64,000 bases of DNA from DASSQJ01 sp963726295. GTDB taxonomy: Bacteria; Actinomycetota; Actinomycetes; Actinomycetales; Dermatophilaceae. Every line of letters starts with the position of its first letter. Positions within the stretch are counted from its first letter, which is position 1. The notes beneath the pieces were generated by a model. That model made no database searches. It saw only the letters and a list, made by a program, of their open reading frames with translations, and was not told the DNA's origin. This document shows, in pieces, positions 28,498-36,250 of this stretch. The translations under genes were made by a program, and so were the position numbers. The stretch spans positions 1 to 64,000 of the forward strand of contig CAVSBW010000003.1 in NCBI GenBank assembly GCA_963726295.1, written 5' to 3'.

Positions 28498-30789
28498 GTG
28501 TCCACTCCAGCGCAGCAGCTCGCGCGTCTCACCGCCGGGGGTCGCGACGGGCGCCTGCTGCACGTGGAGCGCTTGCCGGCGCGCACGGCGCGGCTGGGCG
28601 AGTGGCCGGCGTCCCTGCACCCGGCGCTGCTGTCGGCCCTCCTCGCCGCCGGGATGGAGCGGCCGTGGTCGCACCAGCGCGCGGCGGTGGAGCTGGCCAC
28701 GTCGGGGACTCACGTCGTCCTCTCCACGGGCACGGCGTCCGGGAAGAGCCTCGGGTACCTGGTGCCGGTGCTCAGCTCGGTGCTCGATCGCTCGGGATCG
28801 GCCGGGACGCACGGGGCCACCGCGCTGTACCTCTCCCCGACCAAGGCGCTGGCCGCCGACCAGCTGGCCCGCATCGACGCCCTCGCGGTGCCGGGGGTGC
28901 GGGCCGCCACATATGACGGTGACACCCCACCCGACGAGCGCCGCTGGGTGCGCGAGCACGCCGACCTCGTGCTCACCAACCCCGACCTGCTGCACCACTC
29001 GCTGCTGCCGGGTCACGAGAGGTGGTCACGGTTCCTCCGGGGGCTGCGGTACGTCGTGGTCGACGAGTGCCACGTGTACCGGGGGGTGTTCGGGGGCCAC
29101 GTGGCCGCGGTGCTGCGGCGGCTGCGGCGGGTGGCGGCGCGGTACGGCGCCGAGCCGGTCTTCGTGCTCGCGTCGGCGACCGTGGGCGACCCGGGCGGCC
29201 ACGCCGCCCGGCTCACCGGGCTGCCGGTCGCGGCGGTGACCGAGGACGGGTCGCCCCGAGGGCCGATGACGTTCGTCCTCTGGGAGCCCGAGACCGAGGA
29301 CGGCCACCGGCGGTCGGCCACGACGGAGGCGGCCGAGCTGCTCGCCGAGCTGGTGGCTGCAGACGTGCAGACCGTCGCCTTCGCCCGCAGCCGGGCCGGT
29401 GCCGAGGCCCTGGCCGCGGGTGCACGCAGACGGCTCTCCGACCTCGCCCCCGACGCGGTGGACGCGGTGGCCGCCTACCGCGGTGGCTACCTGCCTCAGG
29501 ACCGCCGCGAGCTGGAGCGCGGGTTGCGCAGTGGCGAGCTCCGCGGGCTCGCGGCGACCAACGCGCTCGAGCTCGGGGTCGACGTCAGCGGGCTCGACGC
29601 CGTCGTGATGGCCGGATGGCCGGGGCGGCGGGCGAGCCTGTGGCAGCAGGCCGGTCGTGCCGGGCGCACAGGGGATGAGTCGCTCGCGGTGCTGGTGGCC
29701 GCCGACGACCCGCTCGACGCCTACCTCGTCCGCCATCCCGAGGCGGTGTTCGGGACCCCGGTGGAGGCCACCGTGGTCGATCCCGACAACCCCCACGTGC
29801 TCGCCCCCCACCTAGCGGCGGCAGCGGCCGAGCTGCCCCTGGGCGACTCCGACCTCGAGCTGTTCGGCCCGCGGACGCGAGGGCTGGTCGACTCCCTCGT
29901 CGAGGGCGGGATCCTCCGCCGCCGGCCGGCCGGATGGTTCTGGGCCCGCGACGACCGGCCGGCCGACCACGTGTCTCTCCGGGGCACGAGTGGGGTGGTG
30001 GCCGTCGTCGAGACCCGGACCGGCCGCGTGATCGGCACCGTCGACGAGGCGTCCGCGCACTCCCAGGTGCACACGGGCGCGGTGCACGTGCACCAGGGAG
30101 AGACGTGGGTGGTCACCGACCTCGACCTCGAGGCCAGGGCCGCCCACGCGGTGCGCGGTGACCCCGGATGGAGCACGCACGCGCAGTCGGTGAGCCGCTT
30201 CGACATCCTCTCGACCCAACGGTCCGCGCCCCGGGCCCGGGTGGAGGTGTCGTTCGGGACGGTGCGCGTGACGACGCAGGTGACCGGCTTCGTCCGCCGG
30301 CTGCCGTCGGGTGAGGTGCTCGGGACCCACCCCCTCGACCTGCCCGAGCGGTCGCTGACGACCCGGGCCGTGTGGTGGACCGTGCCGGCGGAGGTGCTGG
30401 AGGCGACCGGGGTGGCCGAGGCGGACGTGCCCGGCGCCCTGCACGCGGCGGAGCACGCGGCCATCGGGATGCTGCCCCTGGTCGCCACCTGCGACCGGTG
30501 GGACGTGGGTGGGGTCTCGACCGCGCGGCACCCTGACACGGGCCTGCCCACCGTCATGGTCTTCGACGGCTATCCCGGTGGCGCGGGCTTCGCGGAGCGG
30601 GCGTTCGAGGTCGTCGAGGAGTGGCTGCGCGCCACCCGCGACGCCGTGCTCGGCTGTCCGTGCACCGACGGTTGCCCGGGGTGCGTCCAGTCCCCCAAGT
30701 GCGGCAACGGGAACGAGCCCCTCGACAAGGCCGGGGCGGTGACGGTCCTCGAGCTCGCTCTCGCGCCGCGGGCGCGTGCTGCCGGGTAG
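28498..30789 (+). CDS. DEAD/DEAH-box helicase with DUF1998 domain, MrfA-like
   Basis: A 763-residue superfamily 2 helicase. Residues 50-240 form the first RecA domain: Q-region WSHQRAAVELA, Walker A STGTASGKSL, YLSPTKALAADQ, VVVDECHVYRG (DECH box), LASATVGDP. The second RecA domain has VAFARSRAGAEAL, ATNALELGVDVSGLD and QQAGRAGR. The C-terminus holds a DUF1998 region with a four-cysteine cluster (CPCTDGCPGC, SPKC). This architecture is that of Bacillus MrfA/YprA, involved in mitomycin-lesion repair, and of yeast Hrq1-like enzymes. TACCGT ends 7 bases before the GTG, so it is likely leaderless. Confidence 0.92.
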   Translation: MSTPAQQLARLTAGGRDGRLLHVERLPARTARLGEWPASLHPALLSALLAAGMERPWSHQRAAVELATSGTHVVLSTGTASGKSLGYLVPVLSSVLDRSGSAGTHGATALYLSPTKALAADQLARIDALAVPGVRAATYDGDTPPDERRWVREHADLVLTNPDLLHHSLLPGHERWSRFLRGLRYVVVDECHVYRGVFGGHVAAVLRRLRRVAARYGAEPVFVLASATVGDPGGHAARLTGLPVAAVTEDGSPRGPMTFVLWEPETEDGHRRSATTEAAELLAELVAADVQTVAFARSRAGAEALAAGARRRLSDLAPDAVDAVAAYRGGYLPQDRRELERGLRSGELRGLAATNALELGVDVSGLDAVVMAGWPGRRASLWQQAGRAGRTGDESLAVLVAADDPLDAYLVRHPEAVFGTPVEATVVDPDNPHVLAPHLAAAAAELPLGDSDLELFGPRTRGLVDSLVEGGILRRRPAGWFWARDDRPADHVSLRGTSGVVAVVETRTGRVIGTVDEASAHSQVHTGAVHVHQGETWVVTDLDLEARAAHAVRGDPGWSTHAQSVSRFDILSTQRSAPRARVEVSFGTVRVTTQVTGFVRRLPSGEVLGTHPLDLPERSLTTRAVWWTVPAEVLEATGVAEADVPGALHAAEHAAIGMLPLVATCDRWDVGGVSTARHPDTGLPTVMVFDGYPGGAGFAERAFEVVEEWLRATRDAVLGCPCTDGCPGCVQSPKCGNGNEPLDKAGAVTVLELALAPRARAAG

Positions 30790-30799
30790 GGTCCGCGCC

Positions 30800-31381
30800 A
30801 TGGTGGTCCTCGGTGTCGTCCTCGTCCTCCTCGCCCTCGCGGTCGGCATCCTCCTCGTCGCGGGAGTCGCCTCCCTCGAGGGCACCATCGACGTCTCGGT
30901 TCCCGGCGGCACGCTGAGCTTCCCGCCGCTGACCTTCCTCGTGACCGGCATGGTCGTCATCTCCGTCTTCTGGCTCGGCTGGGTCGTGCTTCGCACCGGC
31001 GTCCGCCACGGCCGCCGGCGGCGGGCGGAGGCCAAGGAGGCCGCGCACGAGGCGGAGGTGAAGCGAACGGCCGAGGAGGCCCGCCTCAAGGAGGAGTTCG
31101 CCGCCCGCGAGCGGCAGCTCATCGAGGAGCGTCGCCGGCACGACTCCGAGACAGCGGAGCTCAAGCGCGGCACGGCAGGCGAGGCGGCGGACGGGAGCCC
31201 CGATACCCGGGAGGACGGCCCGACGGAGCCGACGACCGATCACGAGGCCGCGGAGCCATCCTCGACGGGGGACCGCGAGCCCGCGACGACGGACGAGACG
31301 ACCTCCGCCGCCGGGGACACCTCTGCCACGGACGAGGGTGCGAGCGGCAGCTCGAGCAGCGGGCCCGGCTCGCGCTCCTGA
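30800..31381 (+). CDS. membrane protein with two N-terminal helices and a charged coiled-coil tail
   Basis: A 193-residue protein of no recognised family. Residues 1-22 and about 44-66 are hydrophobic helices. Residues 70-120 are a highly charged helix rich in A, E, K and R (EAKEAAHEAEVKRTAEEARL), probably a coiled coil facing the cytoplasm. Residues 121-193 are a disordered T/E/S/G/P-rich tail. The frame lies 10 bases after the helicase stop and has TAGGGT 7 bases before the ATG, so it may have its own leaderless promoter. Function unknown. Confidence 0.7.
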   Translation: MVVLGVVLVLLALAVGILLVAGVASLEGTIDVSVPGGTLSFPPLTFLVTGMVVISVFWLGWVVLRTGVRHGRRRRAEAKEAAHEAEVKRTAEEARLKEEFAARERQLIEERRRHDSETAELKRGTAGEAADGSPDTREDGPTEPTTDHEAAEPSSTGDREPATTDETTSAAGDTSATDEGASGSSSSGPGSRS

Positions 31382-31487
31382 CCTCACGGCCGGCGGCACG
31401 GCCGGCGGCACCGAGACACCCCGACGCGGCCACGGAGACCCGACCGCGGTCACGGCTCCTCCGCCTGCACCTCTGCTGCGGGAGCGC

Positions 31488-31895
31488 TCACGGTCCGACG
31501 ACGACCGTCGGACCGGCCCGCGCGCTCCCCGTGGCCGCGTCGGGCAGGCCGATCCACCCCGCCGGCCAACGGGTTGGGACCTCCACGACGACGAGCACCG
31601 AGCCGTCGGGCAGTCCCGAGCACCGCACGACCCTCGCGCCGACGGGCGCGGCGACCCCTGCGGCAGCCGCGCAGTCGGCTCCTTCACCGCGAGCAGGTCC
31701 GCCGGCCGCCGCCAGGGCCGCGAGGTCGGCGGCACTCGCCGCCCGGTGCGCCACTCGCACCGCCTCGGCGACGAGGAGGCCCCCGCACAGCACCACGGCC
31801 ACGACACCCATCGCACCAGCGACCAGCACCGTGCCCGAGCCGCTCTCCCCGCGGCGACCCCAGTGCCGCGCCGGTGTGCTCGGAGCCACCGTCAC
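31488..31895 (-). CDS. TadE-like pseudopilin (Rv3654c type)
   Basis: A 135-residue helicase/secretion-neighbourhood TadE-like protein. A short basic N-terminus ending RRGESGSG is followed by one long hydrophobic helix (TVLVAGAMGVVAVVLCGGLLVAEAV) and a small periplasmic domain with two cysteines (DCAAAAG, VRCSG). This matches the pseudopilin that closes the actinobacterial tad operon. The GTG at 31895 overlaps the preceding TadE gene stop by four bases; GGAGGAG lies just before. Last gene of the cluster. Confidence 0.8.
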   Translation of the reverse strand: MTVAPSTPARHWGRRGESGSGTVLVAGAMGVVAVVLCGGLLVAEAVRVAHRAASAADLAALAAAGGPARGEGADCAAAAGVAAPVGARVVRCSGLPDGSVLVVVEVPTRWPAGWIGLPDAATGSARAGPTVVVGP

Positions 31896-32245
31896 GGCTC
31901 CTCCACGGCCGCGACGGCCACGGCGCCCGGTGCCGGCAGACCCGTCCACCCGGCGAGGCGGGCCGGTAGGCCTCCGGTGACCGTGACGCGTACCGTCTCG
32001 CCCGTCGCCTCGATGACGACCTGCGCACCCGTCGGCGCCGCGGCCGCAGCACGAGCCCTCGCGGCCGCGACGTCATCGCCCCGGGCGACGAGCCGAGCGG
32101 CGACCCGGGCGGCGTCGACACAGCGGACCTGGTCGATCCCGAGGTCGACCGCCGCGAGCGCGAGGCCCAGCACGAGGACGAGCGCGGGGAGGGCCACCGC
32201 GATCTCCGCGGTGGCGCTCCCCCGTTCCGGGATCAGGCGGCGCAC
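31892..32245 (-). CDS. TadE-family minor pilin
   Basis: A 117-residue pseudopilin. The start region IPERGSATAEIAVALPALVLVLGLALAAVDLG has the TadE pattern, with a glutamate five residues after the predicted cleavage glycine (G-S-A-T-A-E), followed by a hydrophobic helix and then a small extracellular domain with RCVDAARVAARLVARGD. It is in line with the DUF4244 pilin gene (gap 2 bases) and the next TadE-like gene (4-base overlap). Start GTG at 32245. Confidence 0.82.
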   Translation of the reverse strand: MRRLIPERGSATAEIAVALPALVLVLGLALAAVDLGIDQVRCVDAARVAARLVARGDDVAAARARAAAAAPTGAQVVIEATGETVRVTVTGGLPARLAGWTGLPAPGAVAVAAVEEP

Positions 32246-32247
32246 GC

Positions 32248-32448
32248 TCAGGTGCCGAGCGCGTCGATGATGATCCTGCTGAGCGCGCTCTTCACCGGCC
32301 CCGACTTCACGACGACGAGCAGCAGCCCGGCGAAGGCCACCGCCGCGACGGTGCCGACGGCGTACTCGGCCGTCGTCATCCCCTGTTCGCCCAGCCGACG
32401 TGCTCGCCGGACGGCCACCCTGACCCGGGTGATGGTGCGTGTGGTCAT
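32248..32448 (-). CDS. Flp-like pilin, DUF4244
   Basis: A 66-residue protein and the probable major pilin of the Tad system. After a basic leader (VRRARRLGEQ) comes the Flp-type prepilin site G-MTTAEYAVG, with the conserved glutamate five residues after the glycine and the tyrosine beside it, then a hydrophobic helix of about 20 residues and a short tail. The ATG at 32448 is preceded by AGGGAAC. A prepilin peptidase is not encoded in this window. A 213-base gap with no gene separates it from tadC. Confidence 0.85.
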   Translation of the reverse strand: MTTRTITRVRVAVRRARRLGEQGMTTAEYAVGTVAAVAFAGLLLVVVKSGPVKSALSRIIIDALGT

Positions 32449-32661
32449 TGCAGTTCCCTCCCTCTCGACCGGGCACCCCTCGCGCCCGTGTTCCTCCACC
32501 CTCGGCGGCCGGGACCCGGACCGGAAGGGGTCGCCGGCGCCCTGTGGACGACGTTCCCGGGGACCCGGGGTGTGGACGACGGCGGCCACGCCACGACGAG
32601 GTGATGTCGCGCCCTGGGCAGGTCGGGACAGGGCCTGGTCGCGACGCACTCGGGCCCCGGG

Positions 32662-33204
32662 TCAGGGGGAGAGCCCACCGAGGAGCAGGAGGACGAGGGG
32701 AGCCACGGTGGTCGCGACGAAGCCGGGCAGGAAGCACAGCCCCAGGGGCAGCACCAGGAGCACCCCCGCCCGGTGCAGCGCCGCCTCGATCCGTCGAGCC
32801 TCCGAGGCCCGCATCCGCCCGGCAGCGGCCTCGACCAGGCCGGCCGGCGCCGCCCCCGCCGACAGCGCCGCGTGCCACGCCACCGCGGCGGGCGACCATC
32901 CCGGACCGACGTGGTCCCAGGACCGGTCCGGTGGCTCCCCCCACCGGTGGGCGGCCGCCACCACGGCGAGGTCGCGGCCAGCAGGCGTTGGGTCGACGCG
33001 AGCCACTGACTCGAGGCACTCCACCGCGCCCGCGCCCCCGCGCAGGGTGGCGGCGAGGAGGGTAAGGGCCACGGCGGCATCGTCGACCGTCGGAGGATCC
33101 CCCGCGGGCGGCCGTTCGGGAACCCCGTGTCGGTGGGCCCGCCGACAACGCCGCCCCGGCGAGAGCAGGGCCGCCAGGAGCACGAGGACGAGGGCGGTCG
33201 CCAT
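32662..33204 (-). CDS. TadC-like type II secretion F-family membrane protein
   Basis: A 180-residue protein. One N-terminal helix (ATALVLVLLAALL) is followed by a cytoplasmic helical GspF/TadC domain (AVALTLLAATLRGGAGAVECLESV, AVAWHAALSAGAAPAGLVEAAAGRMRASEARRIEAALHRAG) and two C-terminal helices (VLLVLPLGLCFLPGFVATTVAPLVLLLLG). It would pair with TadB as the inner-membrane platform. The ATG shares one base with the upstream stop (TGATG). Slightly short for the family. In this locus no ATPase is left to drive the platform. Confidence 0.83.
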   Translation of the reverse strand: MATALVLVLLAALLSPGRRCRRAHRHGVPERPPAGDPPTVDDAAVALTLLAATLRGGAGAVECLESVARVDPTPAGRDLAVVAAAHRWGEPPDRSWDHVGPGWSPAAVAWHAALSAGAAPAGLVEAAAGRMRASEARRIEAALHRAGVLLVLPLGLCFLPGFVATTVAPLVLLLLGGLSP

Positions 33205-34568
33205 CAGCGGGTGCCGGTGACGGTCGTGGCCGGTCTGCTCGCCCGACGCAGCACGCCTCGCGCCCAGGCCCACCCGCCGAGGGTCAGCACCAGACCCACC
33301 AGTGCCACCACCCTGGCCGGGGTCGAGGCGTAGAGCCGCCCCGGACCGACCCCGACGACCATCCCCACGAGCGGTCCGGCGAGGGGCAGCGCGGTGAGCA
33401 GCCACATCGAGGCGCGAGGGCCGGCGGCCAGCACCCGCGCACGCTCACCATCGGTCGCTCGTCCACGCATGGCGGACGCCGCCGCGGCCGTCGTCGCCGA
33501 CGCCGCCGCCCCCACCTCCTCGGAGAGCCGCCACGCGCGGACGAGGACGTCGAGCTCCGTCCTCTCGGCTGCTCGGACCACCGGACCGGACCCGGCTGCC
33601 CCGGCCCTCGCGACGACGTGGGCGATCCTGTCGGCGACGGGCTCGCCGGCGCTGACGGCCTCGGAGACCTCGTCCTCGAGCCAGGGCACCCGCTGGGCCA
33701 CGGTGGGAGATCTCGCCGCGGTGAGCACGGCCCGACCGAGGTCAAGACCGGCGTCGAGGCCGACGACGACCACGTCGGCGAGGTCGGCGACCCAGGCGTC
33801 GTCCCCCCGACCGGGACGCCGGCGTCGCAGGTGGTCCACGCGGTCACGCCACGCCGGACTCCTGTCGACGCCGGACCTCCCGTCCGGCTCGAGGCCCGGG
33901 TCACGACGGGGCCACACGAGTACCCCCAGGAGGACGAGCGCCAGGGCCGCCGTCACGGGGTCCCCCCACAGGTGCTGAACACCCAGGTGGGCGACGACGT
34001 CGTCCAGTACCTCGCGACCGGCGCGGCCCGGGCTCCGCGTGACGAGCCAGACGTCCGGCGGCCGCCCGGAGGCTCCGGCCAACCCGAGCAGCGCCTCGAG
34101 GCGCGCGTCGCCGTCGGCCAGCCCCCGGGTGCCAAGCGACATCACGAGGAGGACGATCGGGGACACCCGCAGCACGCCCGGCGGCGGGAGGCCACGGGCG
34201 CAGTCGACCACGGTGCGCGACGGCGACGCGACGAGGGAGGCGAGCACGTCGTCGACCGCGCGGTGGGGAACCGGCCCGGCGGCGGGACCACCGGCGGAGA
34301 GCAGGCGACAGCCGTCCTCCTCGGGGAGGGAGGCCAGGAGCAACCCGGCGTCGACGCGACCCCGCACGTCGGTGAGCGCCGGCCACCGCCGTCCGGGCAG
34401 GTGCTCGACCCCAGCGGTGACATCGAGCCCGCCACCGTCGAGGTCGAGGTCGACGACGAGGCTCGGTGGGCCGGTGGCCGCGAGACGACGACCCACGGCC
34501 AGGGCGAGGGTGCTCGTACCGAGGCCGCCGGAGGCGCCGACGACGGCGATGACGGTGGGCGGTGACAT
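33204..34568 (-). CDS. fusion: CpaE/Ssd-like ATPase-fold protein joined in frame to TadB
   Basis: A 454-residue single reading frame made of two normally separate Tad proteins. Residues 1-204 are the P-loop domain of the Ssd/CpaE (Rv3660c) type: VVGASGGLGTSTLALAVG, where the deviant Walker lysines are replaced as in other actinobacterial Ssd, and VVDLDLDGGGLDV. The N-terminal receiver-like domain common in Ssd is missing. Residues 205-454, beginning at a GTG (33956), are a TadB platform protein: LADVVVVGLDAGLDLGRAV, ASMWLLTALPLAGPLVGMVVG and a final helix. The tadA ATPase gene that normally lies between is absent. GGGGGG precedes the internal GTG, so TadB may also be made separately. Confidence 0.85.
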   Translation of the reverse strand: MSPPTVIAVVGASGGLGTSTLALAVGRRLAATGPPSLVVDLDLDGGGLDVTAGVEHLPGRRWPALTDVRGRVDAGLLLASLPEEDGCRLLSAGGPAAGPVPHRAVDDVLASLVASPSRTVVDCARGLPPPGVLRVSPIVLLVMSLGTRGLADGDARLEALLGLAGASGRPPDVWLVTRSPGRAGREVLDDVVAHLGVQHLWGDPVTAALALVLLGVLVWPRRDPGLEPDGRSGVDRSPAWRDRVDHLRRRRPGRGDDAWVADLADVVVVGLDAGLDLGRAVLTAARSPTVAQRVPWLEDEVSEAVSAGEPVADRIAHVVARAGAAGSGPVVRAAERTELDVLVRAWRLSEEVGAAASATTAAAASAMRGRATDGERARVLAAGPRASMWLLTALPLAGPLVGMVVGVGPGRLYASTPARVVALVGLVLTLGGWAWARGVLRRASRPATTVTGTR

Positions 34569-34693
34569 GGCACCAGCGTCGGCTCGCCGGGGCCGGACCG
34601 GAAGGCCGGCGCGGGTGCCTGTGGACGACGAGCCCGGGGGGCTCGCCTGTGGATGAGCGCGGGGTCGGGGCACGCGACCGGGGGCCGGTCGAG

Positions 34694-34738
34694 ACCACCC
34701 GGAGGGCGGACACGGGACCACCCGGAGGCGGACATGGG
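34694..34738. repeat. two tandem copies of a 22-23 base unit
   Basis: The unit ACCACCCGGAGGGCGGACAC plus GGG is followed directly by ACCACCCGGAGGCGGACATG plus GG. The copies differ by one deletion and one substitution. They lie just 3' of the 6C RNA on the minus strand, between it and the fusion gene. Function unknown; a recent slippage duplication is the simplest reading. Confidence 0.75.
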
Positions 34739-34808
34739 ACGGCCCCGGTCGGGGGGACAACCGGGGCCGTCGGCGAGCCGAGCTCCGGGGGGGAGAAGCC
34801 GGTCCGCC
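34738..34808 (-). ncRNA. 6C RNA (B11-type actinobacterial sRNA)
   Basis: On the minus strand two stable hairpins follow each other, each with a loop of cytosines: the 5' hairpin (34772-34808) has stem pieces GGCG/CGCC, CCG/CGG and GCT/AGC around a C7 run. The 3' hairpin (34738-34771) has the 12-bp stem GACGGCCCCGGT-type/ACCGGGGCCGTC around TGTCCCCCCG with a C6 run. Two C-rich loops are the hallmark of the 6C family. The position, upstream of the Ssd (Rv3660c) homologue on the same strand, equals that of M. tuberculosis B11. An extra UUCG-capped hairpin (34814-34838) may belong to the 5' end. Exact ends are unknown. In mycobacteria the loops pair with mRNAs. Confidence 0.88.
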
Positions 34809-34838
34809 ATCCGCTCGACCCCGAAGGGGAGCGAGTGA

Positions 34839-35351
34839 GTCAATCGTGTCCTATGGACGGGTCCCGGCGCAAGTCCCCCCGATTCACTGTCGAGAAGTTC
34901 CTCAGCAACGCTCAACGACCACTGATTCCGTAGTTTCGGCTGTCCCTGTTGAAGGTTTGACGACCACGCGTGCCATGCGGCCTTCGGACCACGCGTACGG
35001 GCCCCGATGGACGACTCCGGGGACACGACGGCGCCCCCTCCCAGTGCGGGCGGGGGCGCCGTCCTGCCGCAGGGCGTCCGGGCGACCAGGCGTGCTGCTA
35101 GTCGTCGCAGCGGGTCGAGCCCGTCACGATCGGTCCATCAGTGGACTGCCCGCGCGTGGGTACCCGTGGTCCTGCGGTAGGTCTCGAGGTGGTGGCACCG
35201 GTGCCGCCTCCTCACCTCTGTTCTACTCCTCGCCCGGCACCCGGACAAGGCGGCCGGGACGGCCGGGCGACGAACGGCGTCGCGGCACGGCGTGTCCCCT
35301 CCGGCGCGCCGGGCACGTCCTGCACGGAGCAGCGGCGTCACGGGCGAGCGC
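34839..35351. other. 513-base gap without a gene between 6C RNA and the Fic-like gene
   Basis: No convincing reading frame is present. The stretch holds the putative 6C promoter region, a plus-strand GTCCCCCCGA at 34873-34882 identical to the 6C loop sequence, less GC-rich sequence from 34880 to 34970, and a perfect hairpin at 35027-35063. The segment 35064-35351 shows nothing recognisable. Confidence 0.6.
35027..35063 (-). terminator. 12-bp perfect hairpin, probable terminator after the Fic-like gene
   Basis: GACGGCGCCCCC (35027-35038) and GGGGGCGCCGTC (35052-35063) pair perfectly around a 13-base loop that can itself form three base pairs. No T-run follows, as is usual for actinobacterial hairpin terminators. 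It lies 289 bases beyond the stop of the minus-strand Fic-like gene. It could equally protect or end an unrecognised transcript. Confidence 0.5.
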
Positions 35352-36203
35352 TCAGCCGAGCCGTCCGGCCAGCACCGCGTCGGCCACCCGCATCCCCTCG
35401 TCCGCGGCCGCCTGGACGGCGGTGCAGCAGTGGGTGACCCACAGGCCCACCCCGGCCGCGTCGCCCCGGCCGTAGGCGGCCAGGGCGCCGAGGTACCCCG
35501 GCCCCCCGTCCACCGCGTGCCCGGCCTCAGTGACGGCTACTCCGGTGGGGTCGAGGCCGCCGGCGTGGACCACCGAACGGTCCAGCGCACGGGCCACCAC
35601 GGCGTTGCCCCGGACGAACGGCCGCACGGTGGCGAGCTCGGCGTGGACGACGGCCGCCGCGACGACCACCGGCAGGTCGGGCATCGCCAGCAGCACCTCG
35701 ACGACCCCGCGCAGCCGGACCGCCGCGCCCTCGGGCGACGGTGCGGGCCCCAGGTCGGTGAGCTCGGCCGCGACCTCGCCGTCGCGGCGTGGGCGGCCGA
35801 GGGCGTCGTCCGGGACGAGCCCGGCGACCGCGACGGTGTGCAGCCTGGCCAGTGCCTGGAGCGGCGAGCGCAGGACGATGCCGCGCAGGTGCTCGGTCTC
35901 CGTCGTGGCGGCGACGACGCCGCGCACGACCTGCTCGACGGGGTCCGGGTGCTGCGGCCAGGGCCGGGCACCCCGCACGACGTCGCGGACCAGCTCCACC
36001 GGCAGGCTCGCCCCCTCGAGCTCGGCGCTCGCCACCGCGCCCCGGACCCGCGACTCGGCCGCCGCCTCCGGGATGCGCCGCCGCAGGGCCTGGTGCCACC
36101 GCAGCGACGTGCACGCCTCGCGGGCCGCCGCCACCTGCTCGGGAACGCCCGGGAGCTCGGCGAGCCGGGCGACGGCGTCGACGGCGGGGCTCGGCAGGCT
36201 CAC
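35352..36203 (-). CDS. Fic-fold protein with a destroyed catalytic motif
   Basis: A 283-residue all-helical protein. The Fic core is recognisable (AELEGASLP near residue 60 resembling the S/T-xxx-E-G inhibitory helix; AAAVVHAELATVRPFVRGNAVVARAL as the core loop). Canonical Fic enzymes have HPF-x-(D/E)-GNGR; here the segment reads RPFVRGNAVVAR. The catalytic histidine is arginine, the acidic metal ligand is arginine, and GNGR is GNAV, so AMP transfer is unlikely. Similar proteins beside tad loci occur in other Actinobacteria. GTG at 36203 lies 8 bases after TACAGT, so it is probably leaderless. Divergent from the histidine kinase gene. Confidence 0.8.
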   Translation of the reverse strand: MSLPSPAVDAVARLAELPGVPEQVAAAREACTSLRWHQALRRRIPEAAAESRVRGAVASAELEGASLPVELVRDVVRGARPWPQHPDPVEQVVRGVVAATTETEHLRGIVLRSPLQALARLHTVAVAGLVPDDALGRPRRDGEVAAELTDLGPAPSPEGAAVRLRGVVEVLLAMPDLPVVVAAAVVHAELATVRPFVRGNAVVARALDRSVVHAGGLDPTGVAVTEAGHAVDGGPGYLGALAAYGRGDAAGVGLWVTHCCTAVQAAADEGMRVADAVLAGRLG

Positions 36204-36250
36204 GCCACGAGACTGTAGAGGGGCGCGGCGCCCGACCCTAGGGTGGCCCC

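Noticed and set aside
34873..34882. A third C-rich hairpin loop on the plus strand.
   Set aside because: The C6 run is not flanked by pairing arms, so it is not a 6C hairpin; it is reported only as a complement of the loop.
34846..35475. Plus-strand open frames in the 6C-Fic gap.
   Set aside because: No ribosome site, no domain pattern and overlap with the 6C region and the Fic-like gene; treated as non-coding.
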